Source of the DNA: Pollutimonas thiosulfatoxidans
GTDB taxonomy: Bacteria; Pseudomonadota; Gammaproteobacteria; Burkholderiales; Burkholderiaceae_B
NCBI RefSeq assembly: GCF_004022565.1
Contig: NZ_CP022987.1
Span: forward strand, 434,001-498,000
Length of the DNA: 64,000 nt
Reading direction: 5' to 3'
The translations under genes were made by a program, and so were the position numbers. Positions within the stretch are counted from its first letter, which is position 1; each line of letters opens with the position of its first letter. The notes below the pieces were generated by a model, which saw only the letters and a program-made list of their open reading frames with translations, had not been told where the DNA came from and searched no databases. Below, piece after piece: positions 17,758 to 25,971 of the stretch.

Positions 17758-18780
17758 ATGAGTGACTTGCAAATCGGTTTGATTCTTCTGGGCGTGGTGC
17801 TGATTCTTGTTGTCGTCGTATTTAATTGGTGGCAAGACAGGCGCGTACGCCAGAAGATGCAAGAGCATTTTCCCGAGCGCGAACATGATCCCCTGATGGG
17901 TGGGCAAGCTTCCCCGTCCGGCCGGCGCGAGCCCGGCTTCGGCCTGCGCCCGCCCGTCTCCGAGCCGCAAGCCGACGACGAGGAAGAGGTCGACCCAACC
18001 ACGGAAGTGGTCATCGACATCAGCTTTGCGCAGCCTGTGACCACGGCCAGCCTGCATGAGGCCATACATGGCCTGCGACGGGTCGGCAATAAACCGGTGC
18101 GTATCTTTGCCGAGCGCGAGGGCGGTGGTCATCGCGCCAAATTGCGGCCCGACGAAACCTATGTGTCCATGCAACTGGCTGTGTTGCTGGCCAATCGCAG
18201 CGGCCCCTTGACCGATATTGAATGGTCGCAGCTATGGACGGTGGCCCAAAGCCTGGCAGAGCGCTTCGACGGCGCCATCGAGGCCCCTGAGCAGGACGAG
18301 GTCTTGCGACGCGCGCAGGGGCTGGACAGCGTCTGTGCCGGACTGGACGCCCAGGTGGGGCTGGCATTGCGCCTGCCCGGCACGATGCCCGTTGGGGAAG
18401 TCACGCGCGTGCTGAAAGAGGCCGGCTTCCTGCCTTATGGCGAACAACTTGCCTGGATGTCGGATGCCGGGATGCCGCGCTTTACCGCCCTGTACGACGG
18501 CGTGCATGCGCTGGGCGCACAATCGGCGGGCGTTGACCGCATCGATCTATTGCTGGATTTGCCCAATAGCCCTGCCGACGAACAGGCATTCAGCCGCATG
18601 GCCAGTGTGGGACGCGACCTTGCCGGGCGCCTGTCGGCCGAACTGCTTGACGATCAAGGCAGGCCACTGCCCGATGCCGCCGACCACGCCATCGACGAAC
18701 AACTGCTCGACCTATATACCCGTCTGGGCGACGCAGGCTTCGAAGCGGGCGACGAGCGCACCACCCGGGTGTTTTCGTGA
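17758..18780 (+). CDS. zipA: ZipA-like cell division protein
   Basis: Membrane-anchored FtsZ-binding protein of the division ring. The 340-residue product starts with one membrane helix (about residues 5-24) with a short outside N-terminus, then a basic and Pro/Glu-rich linker, and from about residue 190 a globular domain resembling the ZipA FtsZ-binding domain (PGTMPVGEVTRVLKEAGF; FTALYDGVHALG; LLLDLPNSPADEQAFSRM). The region 75-190 also shows an ordered segment of similar style. The place between smc and ligA supports the call, since zipA-ligA is a conserved pair. Its stop overlaps the ligA GTG start. Confidence 0.85.
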   Translation: MSDLQIGLILLGVVLILVVVVFNWWQDRRVRQKMQEHFPEREHDPLMGGQASPSGRREPGFGLRPPVSEPQADDEEEVDPTTEVVIDISFAQPVTTASLHEAIHGLRRVGNKPVRIFAEREGGGHRAKLRPDETYVSMQLAVLLANRSGPLTDIEWSQLWTVAQSLAERFDGAIEAPEQDEVLRRAQGLDSVCAGLDAQVGLALRLPGTMPVGEVTRVLKEAGFLPYGEQLAWMSDAGMPRFTALYDGVHALGAQSAGVDRIDLLLDLPNSPADEQAFSRMASVGRDLAGRLSAELLDDQGRPLPDAADHAIDEQLLDLYTRLGDAGFEAGDERTTRVFS

Positions 18781-20822
18781 GCTCTGAGGAAGAAGGCGGT
18801 AAGTCGGCCGCCCAGAGGCTGGACGAACTGCGGGCCGAGATTGCCCGACATAATCACCGCTACTACGTGCTTGATGCGCCGCTTATTTCGGACGCGGAGT
18901 ACGACCGCTTGATGACCGAGCTGCAGGCGATCGAGGCTGCCAACCCGGACTTTATTACGCCGGACTCGCCTACGCAGCGCGTCGGTGCCCAGCCGCTTGC
19001 CGCTTTCAACAGCGTGCGCCATGCTGTGCCGATGCGATCCTTGGCGAACGCCTTTGATCCCGAAGAAGTCCGGGCCTTTGACAAGCGGGTTGCCGATACC
19101 TTGGCGGGCGCGGGACTGGCCGATGCCGATGGCCAGGTCGAGTATGTTGCCGAGCTGAAGTTTGACGGCCTGGCCGTAAGTATCCGGTATGAAAATGGTC
19201 GCTACGTGCAAGCGGCGACGCGCGGCGATGGGCAGACCGGCGAAGACATCACCGCCAATATCCGCACCTTGCGCTCGGTACCCCTGCGTTTGTCGGGCGA
19301 CTATCCCCAGGTGCTGGAGGTGCGCGGCGAGGTCTTGATGAACCGGCGTGACTTTGAGCGCTTGAATGAAGCACAACAACAGCGCGGCGAGAAGATCTTC
19401 GTCAATCCACGTAACGCCGCCGCGGGCAGCTTGCGTCAACTGGACCCCCGCATCACCGCCAGGCGACCCTTGCGTTTCTTTGCCTATGGTTGGGGAGAGA
19501 TCACCGACATGCCGCGCAGCCATCATGCGGCCATGCTGGATTGGCTGGGCGAGTTGAGCCTGCCGGTCAATACGTTTCGAGAAGTGGTCAAAGGGGTTGA
19601 CGGCTTGCTGGCTTTTTACGAGCGGACCGGAATAGCGCGTGTGGACTTGCCTTTCGACATCGATGGTGTCGTCTACAAGGTGAATTCGCTGGCGGCGCAG
19701 GATGTCCTGGGTTACGTTGCCCGAGCGCCGCGCTTCGCCACGGCCCATAAATTTCCCGCACAAGAAGAAACCACGACCTTGCTGGACATAGAAGTCCAGG
19801 TGGGTCGCACCGGCGCCATTACGCCGGTTGCCCGCTTGAAACCCGTCTTTGTCGGAGGGGTCACCGTTACCAATGCCACTTTGCATAATGAGGATGAGAT
19901 CCGCCGGAAAGATGTGCGCATTGGCGACACCGTGGTGGTGCGCCGTGCGGGCGATGTGATTCCCGAGGTGGTGGGGCCGGTCCTGGAGTTGCGGCCTGCC
20001 GATGCGGCTTTGTTCCAGATGCCGACACATTGTCCGGTATGTGGTTCGGCAGTAGAGCGCCTGGAGGACGAGGCGATATCGCGCTGCACTGGCGGCTTGT
20101 TCTGCGCCGCACAGCGCAAGCAAAGCATTAGCCATGCCGCAGGCCGCAAGGCGCTGGATATCGAAGGTCTGGGCGAAAAGCTGGTGGACCAGCTGGTCGA
20201 AAGCGGCCGGGTGAAGTCGCTGGCCGATCTGTTTACCCTGACCGCGGAAGAACTGGCCGCCTATGAGCGCATGGGCGAGAAGTCCGCGACGAATCTCGTG
20301 GCGGCACTGGATCGTGCCCGCCAACCTGAATTGGGTCGCTTGTTATATGCGCTGGGCATTCGTCACGTGGGCGAGACCACGGCGCGCGACCTGGCACGCC
20401 ATTTTGGCTCGGTGGAAGCCGTGATGAATGCCGACGAAGAGGCCTTGCTGACGGTAAACGAGGTCGGGCCTGTCGTGGCCGCATCCATCCAGCACTTTTT
20501 TGCCGAGCCGCATAACCGTGAGGTGGTGGCTGCATTGGCCGCGGCCGGTGTGCATGCCCGGGCAGAAGTCGCCCGTAGCGGGGCATCACAACTGCTGGCC
20601 GGCAAGACCTTTGTGCTGACCGGCTCGATGCCTAACTGGACACGCGACGAGGCGACTCGCCATATTTTGGCCGCGGGCGGCAAGGTAAGTGGTTCTGTGT
20701 CCAGGAAGACAGCCTACGTTGTCGCCGGGGAAGAGGCGGGCAGCAAGCTGACAAAGGCTAAGGAGTTGGGGGTGGCGGTGGTGGATGAGGAGGGGTTGAA
20801 GGCGTTGCTCGGCGTCGCGTGA
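18777..20822 (+). CDS. ligA: NAD-dependent DNA ligase LigA
   Basis: Seals nicks during replication and repair with NAD as cofactor. The protein has 681 residues from a GTG at 18777 that overlaps the zipA stop (GTGA). Order: Ia domain with HNHRYYV, adenylation domain with catalytic K128 in AELKFDGLA, OB fold, four-cysteine zinc finger (CPVCGS ... CTGGLFC, about 418-445), helix-hairpin-helix repeats, and a C-terminal BRCT domain from about 600 (GKTFVLTG ... GGKVSGSVSRKT). No domain is missing. Confidence 0.97.
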   Translation: MSSEEEGGKSAAQRLDELRAEIARHNHRYYVLDAPLISDAEYDRLMTELQAIEAANPDFITPDSPTQRVGAQPLAAFNSVRHAVPMRSLANAFDPEEVRAFDKRVADTLAGAGLADADGQVEYVAELKFDGLAVSIRYENGRYVQAATRGDGQTGEDITANIRTLRSVPLRLSGDYPQVLEVRGEVLMNRRDFERLNEAQQQRGEKIFVNPRNAAAGSLRQLDPRITARRPLRFFAYGWGEITDMPRSHHAAMLDWLGELSLPVNTFREVVKGVDGLLAFYERTGIARVDLPFDIDGVVYKVNSLAAQDVLGYVARAPRFATAHKFPAQEETTTLLDIEVQVGRTGAITPVARLKPVFVGGVTVTNATLHNEDEIRRKDVRIGDTVVVRRAGDVIPEVVGPVLELRPADAALFQMPTHCPVCGSAVERLEDEAISRCTGGLFCAAQRKQSISHAAGRKALDIEGLGEKLVDQLVESGRVKSLADLFTLTAEELAAYERMGEKSATNLVAALDRARQPELGRLLYALGIRHVGETTARDLARHFGSVEAVMNADEEALLTVNEVGPVVAASIQHFFAEPHNREVVAALAAAGVHARAEVARSGASQLLAGKTFVLTGSMPNWTRDEATRHILAAGGKVSGSVSRKTAYVVAGEEAGSKLTKAKELGVAVVDEEGLKALLGVA

Positions 20823-20856
20823 GCGGTTTATCGCGTTGATGCGCTGTCTTTAACAC

Positions 20857-21016
20857 GCGTGGCGGGCGCTGTGGCCGGTTTGCGGGACACGGTGCCGGTT
20901 CGGCGCCCTGCGCGCCGAACACCACATCGCCTTGCTCGTTCGCCCGTTCGGGCTGCCTTCGCGAGCGGCTCGCTCGGCCCCAAAGTCCCGCAAACCGGCC
21001 ACAGCGCCCGCCACGC
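20857..21016. repeat. Perfect 32-bp inverted repeat enclosing 96 nt
   Basis: The arm at 20857-20888 (begins GCGTGGCGGGCGCTGTGGCC) is exactly the reverse complement of 20985-21016; all 32 positions pair. The 96 nt between them contain smaller palindromes, including GTTCGGCGC/GCGCCGAAC and GCCCGTTCGGGC. The whole can fold as a long cruciform or an extended RNA hairpin. It has the shape of a small non-autonomous or extragenic repeated element, but no target duplication was seen. Confidence 0.85.
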
Positions 21017-21108
21017 TGCGGTGTGTTCGAATGGCAGGTCGCTGGGACGGGCTGAGTGCTTGGCGTGTTTCTCCACCACCGGCTGGTGGAGGAGGAGGTT
21101 GCAGGGCC

Positions 21109-21143
21109 GTAAAAAGTCGATCCCCTGCGGATCGACTTTTTAC
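21109..21143. terminator. Bidirectional terminator-like hairpin downstream of ligA
   Basis: Arms GTAAAAAGTCGATCC (21109-21123) and GGATCGACTTTTTAC (21129-21143) pair over 15 bp with the loop CCTGC. A-tract, GC-containing core and T-tract are symmetric, so it could end transcripts from either side; the smc-zipA-ligA transcript is the obvious candidate. Confidence 0.7.
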
Positions 21144-21218
21144 ATTCGGTTGACGTGGCGTGGGCGGGTTTTTGAAAGCTTGGATGCGGCTGGGCCACTG
21201 GCGCAAATGCACACAGTA

Positions 21219-21262
21219 AAAAGGCCCGGCTGAGTCATTGTTTAGACTCAGCCGGGCCTTTT
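21219..21262. terminator. Intrinsic terminator of the ppiC operon (possibly bidirectional)
   Basis: Arms AAAAGGCCCGGCTGAGTC (21219-21236) and GACTCAGCCGGGCCTTTT (21245-21262) pair over 18 bp with an 8-nt loop. Read leftward, the stem is followed by a run of T. It lies 14 bp beyond the ppiC stop codon. Confidence 0.85.
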
Positions 21263-21276
21263 GTTTAGCTTGCTGC

Positions 21277-22053
21277 TTATTTGATTGTCGCGTTCTTGAT
21301 GAGGTCTTGCTGGAACTCGACGACTTGCTGTTGGCGCATCATCTCTTCGAGTTGCGGCTTCACTTCTTCGAAGGCTGGGAATTCGACGTCGCGGGCGTCT
21401 TCGACCTGGATGATGTGCCATCCGAACTGGGTCTTGACGGGTTTGTCGGTCATCTGGCCTTTTTTCAGCTTTTGCACGGCATCGGCGAATTCGGGGACGT
21501 AGTTGCTGGCGGGGCCCCAGCCGAGGTCGCCGCCATTCTTGCCGCTGCCCGGGTCGAGGGAGTCTTTCTCGGCTGCGGCGGCGAATGTGGTCTTCTTGGC
21601 CTTGATGGCTGCAGTCAGGTCTTCAGCGGCCTTCTGGTCTTCCACCAGGATATGACGCAGCTTGTATTCCTGCTTGCCGGCCTGGGCCTTCTTGATCTCT
21701 TCGTACTCGGCTTTTACCTTGGCTTCGGTAACCGGATTCTTTTCCAGATAGTCTGCGGTCAGCGCGCGAACCAGGATGCCTTGGCGAGCCAGTTCGATCT
21801 CGAGCTTCACTTCCGGTTTCTTGTCGATACCGGCTTTTTCTGCGGCCTGTACCGCGACCAGGCGGTTAACCATCTCTTGCTTTACTTGGGTGCGTAGCTC
21901 TGGTGAGTCTTGTGCACCTTGGGCGATCAATAAGGCGACAAACTGATCCAGCGTAGCTTGCGAGATTTCCTGGCCATTGACGGTGGCTGCCGGTTGCGCG
22001 AAGGCCGGGATGGCGATGGCGCATGCTGCAGCAAATACAGCGAGTCGTTTCAT
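21277..22053 (-). CDS. Periplasmic peptidyl-prolyl cis-trans isomerase, parvulin type
   Basis: Secreted folding catalyst. The 258-residue product starts with a clear signal peptide (MKRLAVFAAACAIAIPAFA, cut before QPAAT), then an alpha-helical chaperone-like region (about 25-130), a parvulin domain (about 135-230: YKLRHILVEDQ, FAAAAEKDSLDPGSG, GGDLGW, FGWHIIQVEDAR) and a Glu/Gln-rich tail. The architecture is that of PrsA/PpiC/SurA-like proteins; the exact subgroup cannot be decided. It is the last gene of msrB-yciB-bolA-ppi and starts 10 bp after bolA. A strong terminator follows. Confidence 0.9.
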   Translation of the reverse strand: MKRLAVFAAACAIAIPAFAQPAATVNGQEISQATLDQFVALLIAQGAQDSPELRTQVKQEMVNRLVAVQAAEKAGIDKKPEVKLEIELARQGILVRALTADYLEKNPVTEAKVKAEYEEIKKAQAGKQEYKLRHILVEDQKAAEDLTAAIKAKKTTFAAAAEKDSLDPGSGKNGGDLGWGPASNYVPEFADAVQKLKKGQMTDKPVKTQFGWHIIQVEDARDVEFPAFEEVKPQLEEMMRQQQVVEFQQDLIKNATIK

Positions 22054-22063
22054 GAAGTTCCTT

Positions 22064-22327
22064 TTAGGGTTTGGGTTTGGCTACGATGGCCAAGGCATGA
22101 ATGGGGAAAGGCATTAAGTCGCTGACGCGGTCATAGACCAGGCGATGACGGGCAATGGTAGACAGGCTGTCGAACTGATCGGTCCAGATATGCAGGCGGA
22201 AATGGCTGGCGCCGCCGCGCGCTCCTTCGTGCCCGGCATGCAGGTGGGATTCGTCGATGATCTCGAGGTAGGTGGCGGCCAGTGGCTGCAGGCGGGATTC
22301 GAGCAGTTTCATTCGTTCTGTAGACAT
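22064..22327 (-). CDS. bolA: BolA family protein
   Basis: Small regulator that works with monothiol glutaredoxins in iron-sulfur trafficking and has been linked to cell shape and stress. The 87-residue protein has the core SHFRLHIWTDQFDSLSTIAR and the helix-turn-helix-like HRLVYDRVSDL, with the invariant RH in RHRLVY. It starts at the ATG at 22327, which shares its A with the yciB stop (TAATG), so translation is likely coupled. A longer frame upstream lies within yciB and is not used. Confidence 0.9.
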   Translation of the reverse strand: MSTERMKLLESRLQPLAATYLEIIDESHLHAGHEGARGGASHFRLHIWTDQFDSLSTIARHRLVYDRVSDLMPFPIHALAIVAKPKP

Positions 22328-22917
22328 TACGAACGCTCCTTTGGTTCCCCGCCCGGTGCCAGGGCTTCTACCTGTGGTGCTTCTTCCTTGATGTGCTTGC
22401 CCAGCCACAGTGACTGCAGGATGACAAACAGCAGAAGCAGCGCCATCAATCCGAAGACCTTGAAGTTGACCCATTGGGCTTCGGTAAACACGCCGGAAAA
22501 CGCCACATAAAGATTCAGCGCACCAGAGCCGATGAAGAAAGCCGCCCAGCTGTAGTTGAGCTTGTCCCAGATAGCCCTGGGCATGGACACCTTGGGACCC
22601 ATCAGCTTTTCAATTAGGTTGCGACCAAAAAAGAGCTTGCCGCCCAGCAAGATCGCCGCAAAAAGCCAATACAACACGGTGGGCTTCCATTTGATGAAAG
22701 CATCGTTCTGAAAAAATAGCGTGGCGCCGCCGAATACGATGATGACGCTTAGGTTGATCCAGTGGGTGGCCTCGATGGCCTTGCCCATGATCTTCAACCA
22801 GGCAAATTGCCCAATGCCGGCTGCAATCGCGACAGCCGTTGCGGTATAGATGTCGGAGAACTTGAACGCAATGAAAAAAAGGATGAGCGGGAAAAGGTCA
22901 AACAGGAATTTCTTCAT
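22327..22917 (-). CDS. yciB: Inner membrane-spanning protein YciB (septation protein A family)
   Basis: Integral membrane protein of the IspZ/YciB family, involved in envelope integrity and septation. The 196-residue product has five hydrophobic helices and the typical opening MKKFLFDLFPLILFFIAFK, then HWINLSVIIVFGG, FIKWKPTVLYW, FGRNLIEKLMG and LNYSWAAFFIGSG. The C-terminus has a short polar extension. It overlaps the msrB stop by ATGA and the bolA start by one base. Its molecular activity is unknown. Confidence 0.93.
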   Translation of the reverse strand: MKKFLFDLFPLILFFIAFKFSDIYTATAVAIAAGIGQFAWLKIMGKAIEATHWINLSVIIVFGGATLFFQNDAFIKWKPTVLYWLFAAILLGGKLFFGRNLIEKLMGPKVSMPRAIWDKLNYSWAAFFIGSGALNLYVAFSGVFTEAQWVNFKVFGLMALLLLFVILQSLWLGKHIKEEAPQVEALAPGGEPKERS

Positions 22918-23306
22918 TTAGGCTCAAACTTCATTGACAGCGAGTTAATGCAATAGCGGCGTCCCGTAGGGGGTGGGCCATCAGGGAAGACATGCCCCAG
23001 GTGAGAGTCACATACATTGCACAGAACCTCCGTGCGCACCATGCCATGGGTGGTGTCGGTCTCTTCGCGCACGTTCGCCGGGTCAAGTGCTTCGAAGTAG
23101 CTGGGCCAGCCGCAGCCGGCATCGAACTTGGTGTCTGAGGCGAACAACGGCGTTCCGCAACCCACGCAGCGGTAGATTCCGGGTTCGGTGGTGTCCCAAT
23201 AGCGGCCGGTAAAGGGACGCTCGGTGCCTTTGAGGCGCGCAACAGCGTATTCTTCCGGGGTCAGTTCGGCGCGCCACTGCGCGTCGGGTTTAGATATCTT
23301 GTTCAC
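22914..23306 (-). CDS. msrB: Peptide methionine-(R)-sulfoxide reductase MsrB
   Basis: Reduces methionine R-sulfoxide in oxidised proteins. The 130-residue cytoplasmic protein has four zinc cysteines (C47, C50, C96, C99), catalytic C119 in RRYCINS, and C65 in the DAGCGWPS loop. It is the first gene of the operon reading left; the region to 23638 must hold its promoter. It is a free-standing MsrB, not fused to MsrA. A second repair system, msrPQ, for periplasmic proteins occurs at 52-53.6 kb. Confidence 0.95.
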   Translation of the reverse strand: MNKISKPDAQWRAELTPEEYAVARLKGTERPFTGRYWDTTEPGIYRCVGCGTPLFASDTKFDAGCGWPSYFEALDPANVREETDTTHGMVRTEVLCNVCDSHLGHVFPDGPPPTGRRYCINSLSMKFEPK

Positions 23307-23638
23307 TTGTGTGCCTATAAGCCTTGTTCAGAACTTCACTAATGCTCAGGTGCAATGTTAATCGACTTTGGCTGCAGACCATTGGTTCCGTGTTCATCTT
23401 ACTTTTTTTACACGATGTCTATGCAGGGAATCCCCTAAAAGACTTTGTATCTGTTTTTGTCGATAATTCCGAGTCACCCGCTAAAATCGCTAGAGGCTTA
23501 AACTATCCAAGGGCACCGCAATTGCATTTTGCCGATTTAAAGTGATACGTTAAAGTCAGTAACGATCCAAATTTTGTATAACGTCAGCCTCGTAACTTCC
23601 TCCGAGAAGAGGGCGTCATGTCTACCATGGAGACAAAA
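23307..23638. other. AT-rich divergent intergenic region between msrB and the first liv cluster
   Basis: These 332 bp are more AT-rich than the neighbours and separate divergent genes, so they should hold both promoters. A 73-codon plus-strand frame (23324-23545) is present but has no ribosome site, homologous motif or codon-use support and is not called. Weak promoter-like pairs such as TTGTCG (23457) and TAAAAT (23482) have poor spacing. Confidence 0.55.
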
Positions 23639-24808
23639 ATGAATCTTAAACAAACAGTTCGACTTTCGGTGTTGGCGGGGGCAATAGCCTTGACTTTGCC
23701 GATGATGGCATCGGCCCAGATCAAGGTAGGCATCACCGTGGCCAGCACCGGTCCTGCAGCGTCCTTGGGTATTCCGGAGCGCAATACGGTTGCACTGTTG
23801 CCAACCGAGGTGGCTGGCCAGAAGATCGAATACATCGTTCTGGACGATGGCACTGACACCACGGTGGCAGTCAAGAACATGCGCAAGCTCATCACGGACG
23901 ACAAGGTCGACGTGGTCATTGGCACCTCCGTCACCCCTGGCTCGCTGGCCATGGTCGACGTCGCTGGCGAAACCAAAACACCCATGATCAGTGTTGCTGC
24001 CAACGCCAAGATCGTCGAGCCCGTCGAAGGCGCACGCGTATGGGTCTTCAAGACCCCGCAGAACGACCAGTTGATGGCCGGTGCCCTGGCCGACGCCATG
24101 GAGAAGCAGGGCGTCAAGACGCTTGGTTTCATCGGATATAACGACGCTTACGGCGAAGGCTGGCTGAACGTCATGACCGAAGCCGCGAAGGCCAAGGGCA
24201 TCAAGATGGTCGCCACCGAGCGTTACGGCCGCACCGACACCAGCGTTACGGGCCAGGCCCTGAAGCTGGTTGGCGCCAAGCCTGACGCCATCCTCGTGGC
24301 TGGCTCGGGTACGCCGGTTGCCTTGCCACAGCGCGAACTCAAAAGCCGTGGCTACAAGGGCATCATGTACCAGACCCACGGAGCCGCCAATAATGACGTG
24401 CTGCGTGTATGTGCCAAAGATTGCAACGACATGATCCTGCCCGCCGGTCCGCTGCTGGTCGCCGATCAGCTTCCCGACAGCAACCCGGTCAAGAAGAGCG
24501 CGCTCGAGTACAAGACCGCGTACGAAGCCAAGTACGGCGAAGGCACCATCAACACCTTCGGTGGTCACATGTGGGACGCCGGCCTGTTGGTTACCACGGC
24601 CATCCCCAACGCCCTGAAGACCGGCGCCAAGCCCGGCACGCCCGAGTTCCGCCAGGCGATGCGTGATGCCATCGAGCAGATCAAGGACCTTCCTGCTTCG
24701 CAGGGTGTGTTCAACATGAGCCCCACCGACCACGCCGGTTTCGATGAGCGCGCACGCGTCATCGTCAAGGTTGTCGACGGCAAGTGGACGTATCAGCCAG
24801 ACCTGTAA
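23639..24808 (+). CDS. Branched-chain amino acid ABC transporter, substrate-binding protein (cluster 1)
   Basis: Periplasmic binding protein of a Liv/HAAT transporter. From the ATG at 23639 (ribosome site GGAG 10 nt upstream) it has 389 residues with signal peptide ending MMASA before QIKVG. The type I periplasmic-binding fold is shown by GITVASTGPAASLGIPERN, VDVVIGTSVTPGSLAMVDV, TPMISVAANA and GYNDAYGEGW. Two upstream ATGs in frame (23618, 23627) are less likely. It heads a cluster with permeases and ATPases downstream. The ligand cannot be read from sequence; branched-chain or other amino acids are likely. Confidence 0.9.
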   Translation: MNLKQTVRLSVLAGAIALTLPMMASAQIKVGITVASTGPAASLGIPERNTVALLPTEVAGQKIEYIVLDDGTDTTVAVKNMRKLITDDKVDVVIGTSVTPGSLAMVDVAGETKTPMISVAANAKIVEPVEGARVWVFKTPQNDQLMAGALADAMEKQGVKTLGFIGYNDAYGEGWLNVMTEAAKAKGIKMVATERYGRTDTSVTGQALKLVGAKPDAILVAGSGTPVALPQRELKSRGYKGIMYQTHGAANNDVLRVCAKDCNDMILPAGPLLVADQLPDSNPVKKSALEYKTAYEAKYGEGTINTFGGHMWDAGLLVTTAIPNALKTGAKPGTPEFRQAMRDAIEQIKDLPASQGVFNMSPTDHAGFDERARVIVKVVDGKWTYQPDL

Positions 24809-24883
24809 GCGCCGGCCTTATTGCTCCAGCGGGTCACTTCGTGGCTGCCGGAGCAAGCGTATTGCAGGGTTTTTGTAGCATTA

Positions 24884-24909
24884 GGGGCGCAAGGCGTTTT
24901 TTGCGCCCC
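24884..24909 (+). other. Hairpin between binding-protein gene and permease genes (cluster 1)
   Basis: GGGGCGCAA (24884-24892) and TTGCGCCCC (24901-24909) pair over 9 bp; a weaker TTGCTCC / GGAGCAA pair lies at 24821-24827 and 24850-24856. Such structures between binding-protein and permease genes usually stabilise the upstream mRNA or partly stop transcription. Confidence 0.55.
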
Positions 24910-24929
24910 GATTTCATGGCTTATCCGAA

Positions 24930-25967
24930 ATGGATTCAACAATCGTACTGATATTGCTGCAGGATGGCGTCATGAATGGCGCCATCTACGCATTATTGGG
25001 GCTGGCGCTGGTATTGGTATTTGTCGTTACCCGCGTTATCTTCATTCCCCAAGGCGAGTTCGTTGCCTTTGGCGCCTTGACGCTGGCCTTTATGGTCAAC
25101 GGTCGCATGCCGGGCACGGTCACCTTGCTTCTTATCATCGGCGTGCTGGTGTCGGCCGTCGAGATCATTGCCGCAATACGCAGCAGCAACTGGAATGGCA
25201 TCCCCAAAACGCTGTCCTGGGCGCTAGTGCTGCCGATTGTGCTCTACCTGTTGGCGCCATACGTGGTCAGTACCGAGACCTCCTTGTGGGTCAACGTGCT
25301 GTTTTCCATGGCGCTTGTGGTTCCTATGGGGCCCATGCTGTATCGCCTGGTTTATCAACCGGTGGCTGAAGCCAGCGTGCTTGTACTGTTGATCATTTCC
25401 GTGGCGGTGCACTTTGCCCTGACCGGTTTGGCGCTGGTGTTTTTCGGCGCTGAAGGTTGGCGTACGCCGCCTTTCATGGAAGGCGAAGTGCAAATGGGTG
25501 CGGTCACCTGGTCGGCTCAGACTTTCTTTGTGCTGGGTACTTGCGGCTTGCTGATACTGGCGCTGTGGGTGTTCTTCGGCAAGACGCTGTATGGTCGTGC
25601 GCTGCGCGCTACCGCCGTCAACCGCCGTGGTGCCCGCCTGGTCGGCATCAGCACGAATATGTCCGGCAGCCTGACGTTTACGCTGGCGGCTGCCATTGGC
25701 GCGCTGTCCGGCATGTTGATCGCGCCGGTCACCACCGTGTATTACGACACGGGCTTCCTGATAGGCCTCAAAGGCTTTGTTGCCGCCATCTTCGGCGGAC
25801 TGATCAGTTACCCGATTGCTGCTGGCGGGGCTCTGTTCGTTGGCATCCTGGAAGCCTTTTCATCATTTTGGGCTAGCGCGTACAAAGAGGTTATTGTGTT
25901 TACGCTGATTATCCCTGTACTGATGTGGCGCTCGTTCCGCTCGCATCATATTGACGACGAGGAGTAA
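24930..25967 (+). CDS. livH: Branched-chain amino acid ABC transporter permease LivH (cluster 1)
   Basis: Membrane subunit of the Liv transporter. The 345-residue protein has about eight to ten hydrophobic helices and the LivH hallmarks GVMNGAIYALLGLALVLVF near the N-terminus and VNRRGARLVGISTNM followed by LTFTLAAAIGALSGML, the cytoplasmic loop that contacts the ATPase. It is longer than E. coli LivH (308 residues) owing to an extra stretch at about 75-125. It lies 4 bp before the livM-livG start. Confidence 0.9.
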   Translation: MDSTIVLILLQDGVMNGAIYALLGLALVLVFVVTRVIFIPQGEFVAFGALTLAFMVNGRMPGTVTLLLIIGVLVSAVEIIAAIRSSNWNGIPKTLSWALVLPIVLYLLAPYVVSTETSLWVNVLFSMALVVPMGPMLYRLVYQPVAEASVLVLLIISVAVHFALTGLALVFFGAEGWRTPPFMEGEVQMGAVTWSAQTFFVLGTCGLLILALWVFFGKTLYGRALRATAVNRRGARLVGISTNMSGSLTFTLAAAIGALSGMLIAPVTTVYYDTGFLIGLKGFVAAIFGGLISYPIAAGGALFVGILEAFSSFWASAYKEVIVFTLIIPVLMWRSFRSHHIDDEE

Positions 25968-25971
25968 GCAC

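Larger units (their letters stand above)
20823..21276. other. Intergenic stretch rich in inverted repeats between ligA and ppiC
   Basis: About 450 bp hold no convincing gene; open frames on both strands here are low-complexity and share no recognisable domain. Besides the separately listed long inverted repeat and two terminator-like hairpins, it has GTTCGGCGC / GCGCCGAAC (arms 20898-20906 and 20912-20920) and CTCCACCA / TGGTGGAG (21071-21078 and 21084-21091), each with a 5-nt loop. Two of the hairpins, 200 bp apart, share the loop CCTGC. ligA and ppiC converge here, so the region is a 3' end for both. Confidence 0.7.

Noticed and set aside
18654..20324. 556-codon open frame on the minus strand across zipA and ligA
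   Set aside because: It is antisense to complete, motif-bearing LigA and has no recognisable domain; long antisense frames are expected in high-GC coding sequence.
20758..21233. Several frames of 80-146 codons on both strands after ligA
   Set aside because: They arise from the GC-rich inverted repeats, have low complexity and no ribosome sites.
23324..23545. 73-codon frame upstream of the first liv cluster
   Set aside because: No ribosome site, no family features, and AT-rich promoter-like composition.
23537..24733. 398-codon minus-strand frame opposite the cluster 1 binding-protein gene
   Set aside because: The plus strand gives a signal peptide and binding-protein fold; the minus frame is a codon-bias artefact.
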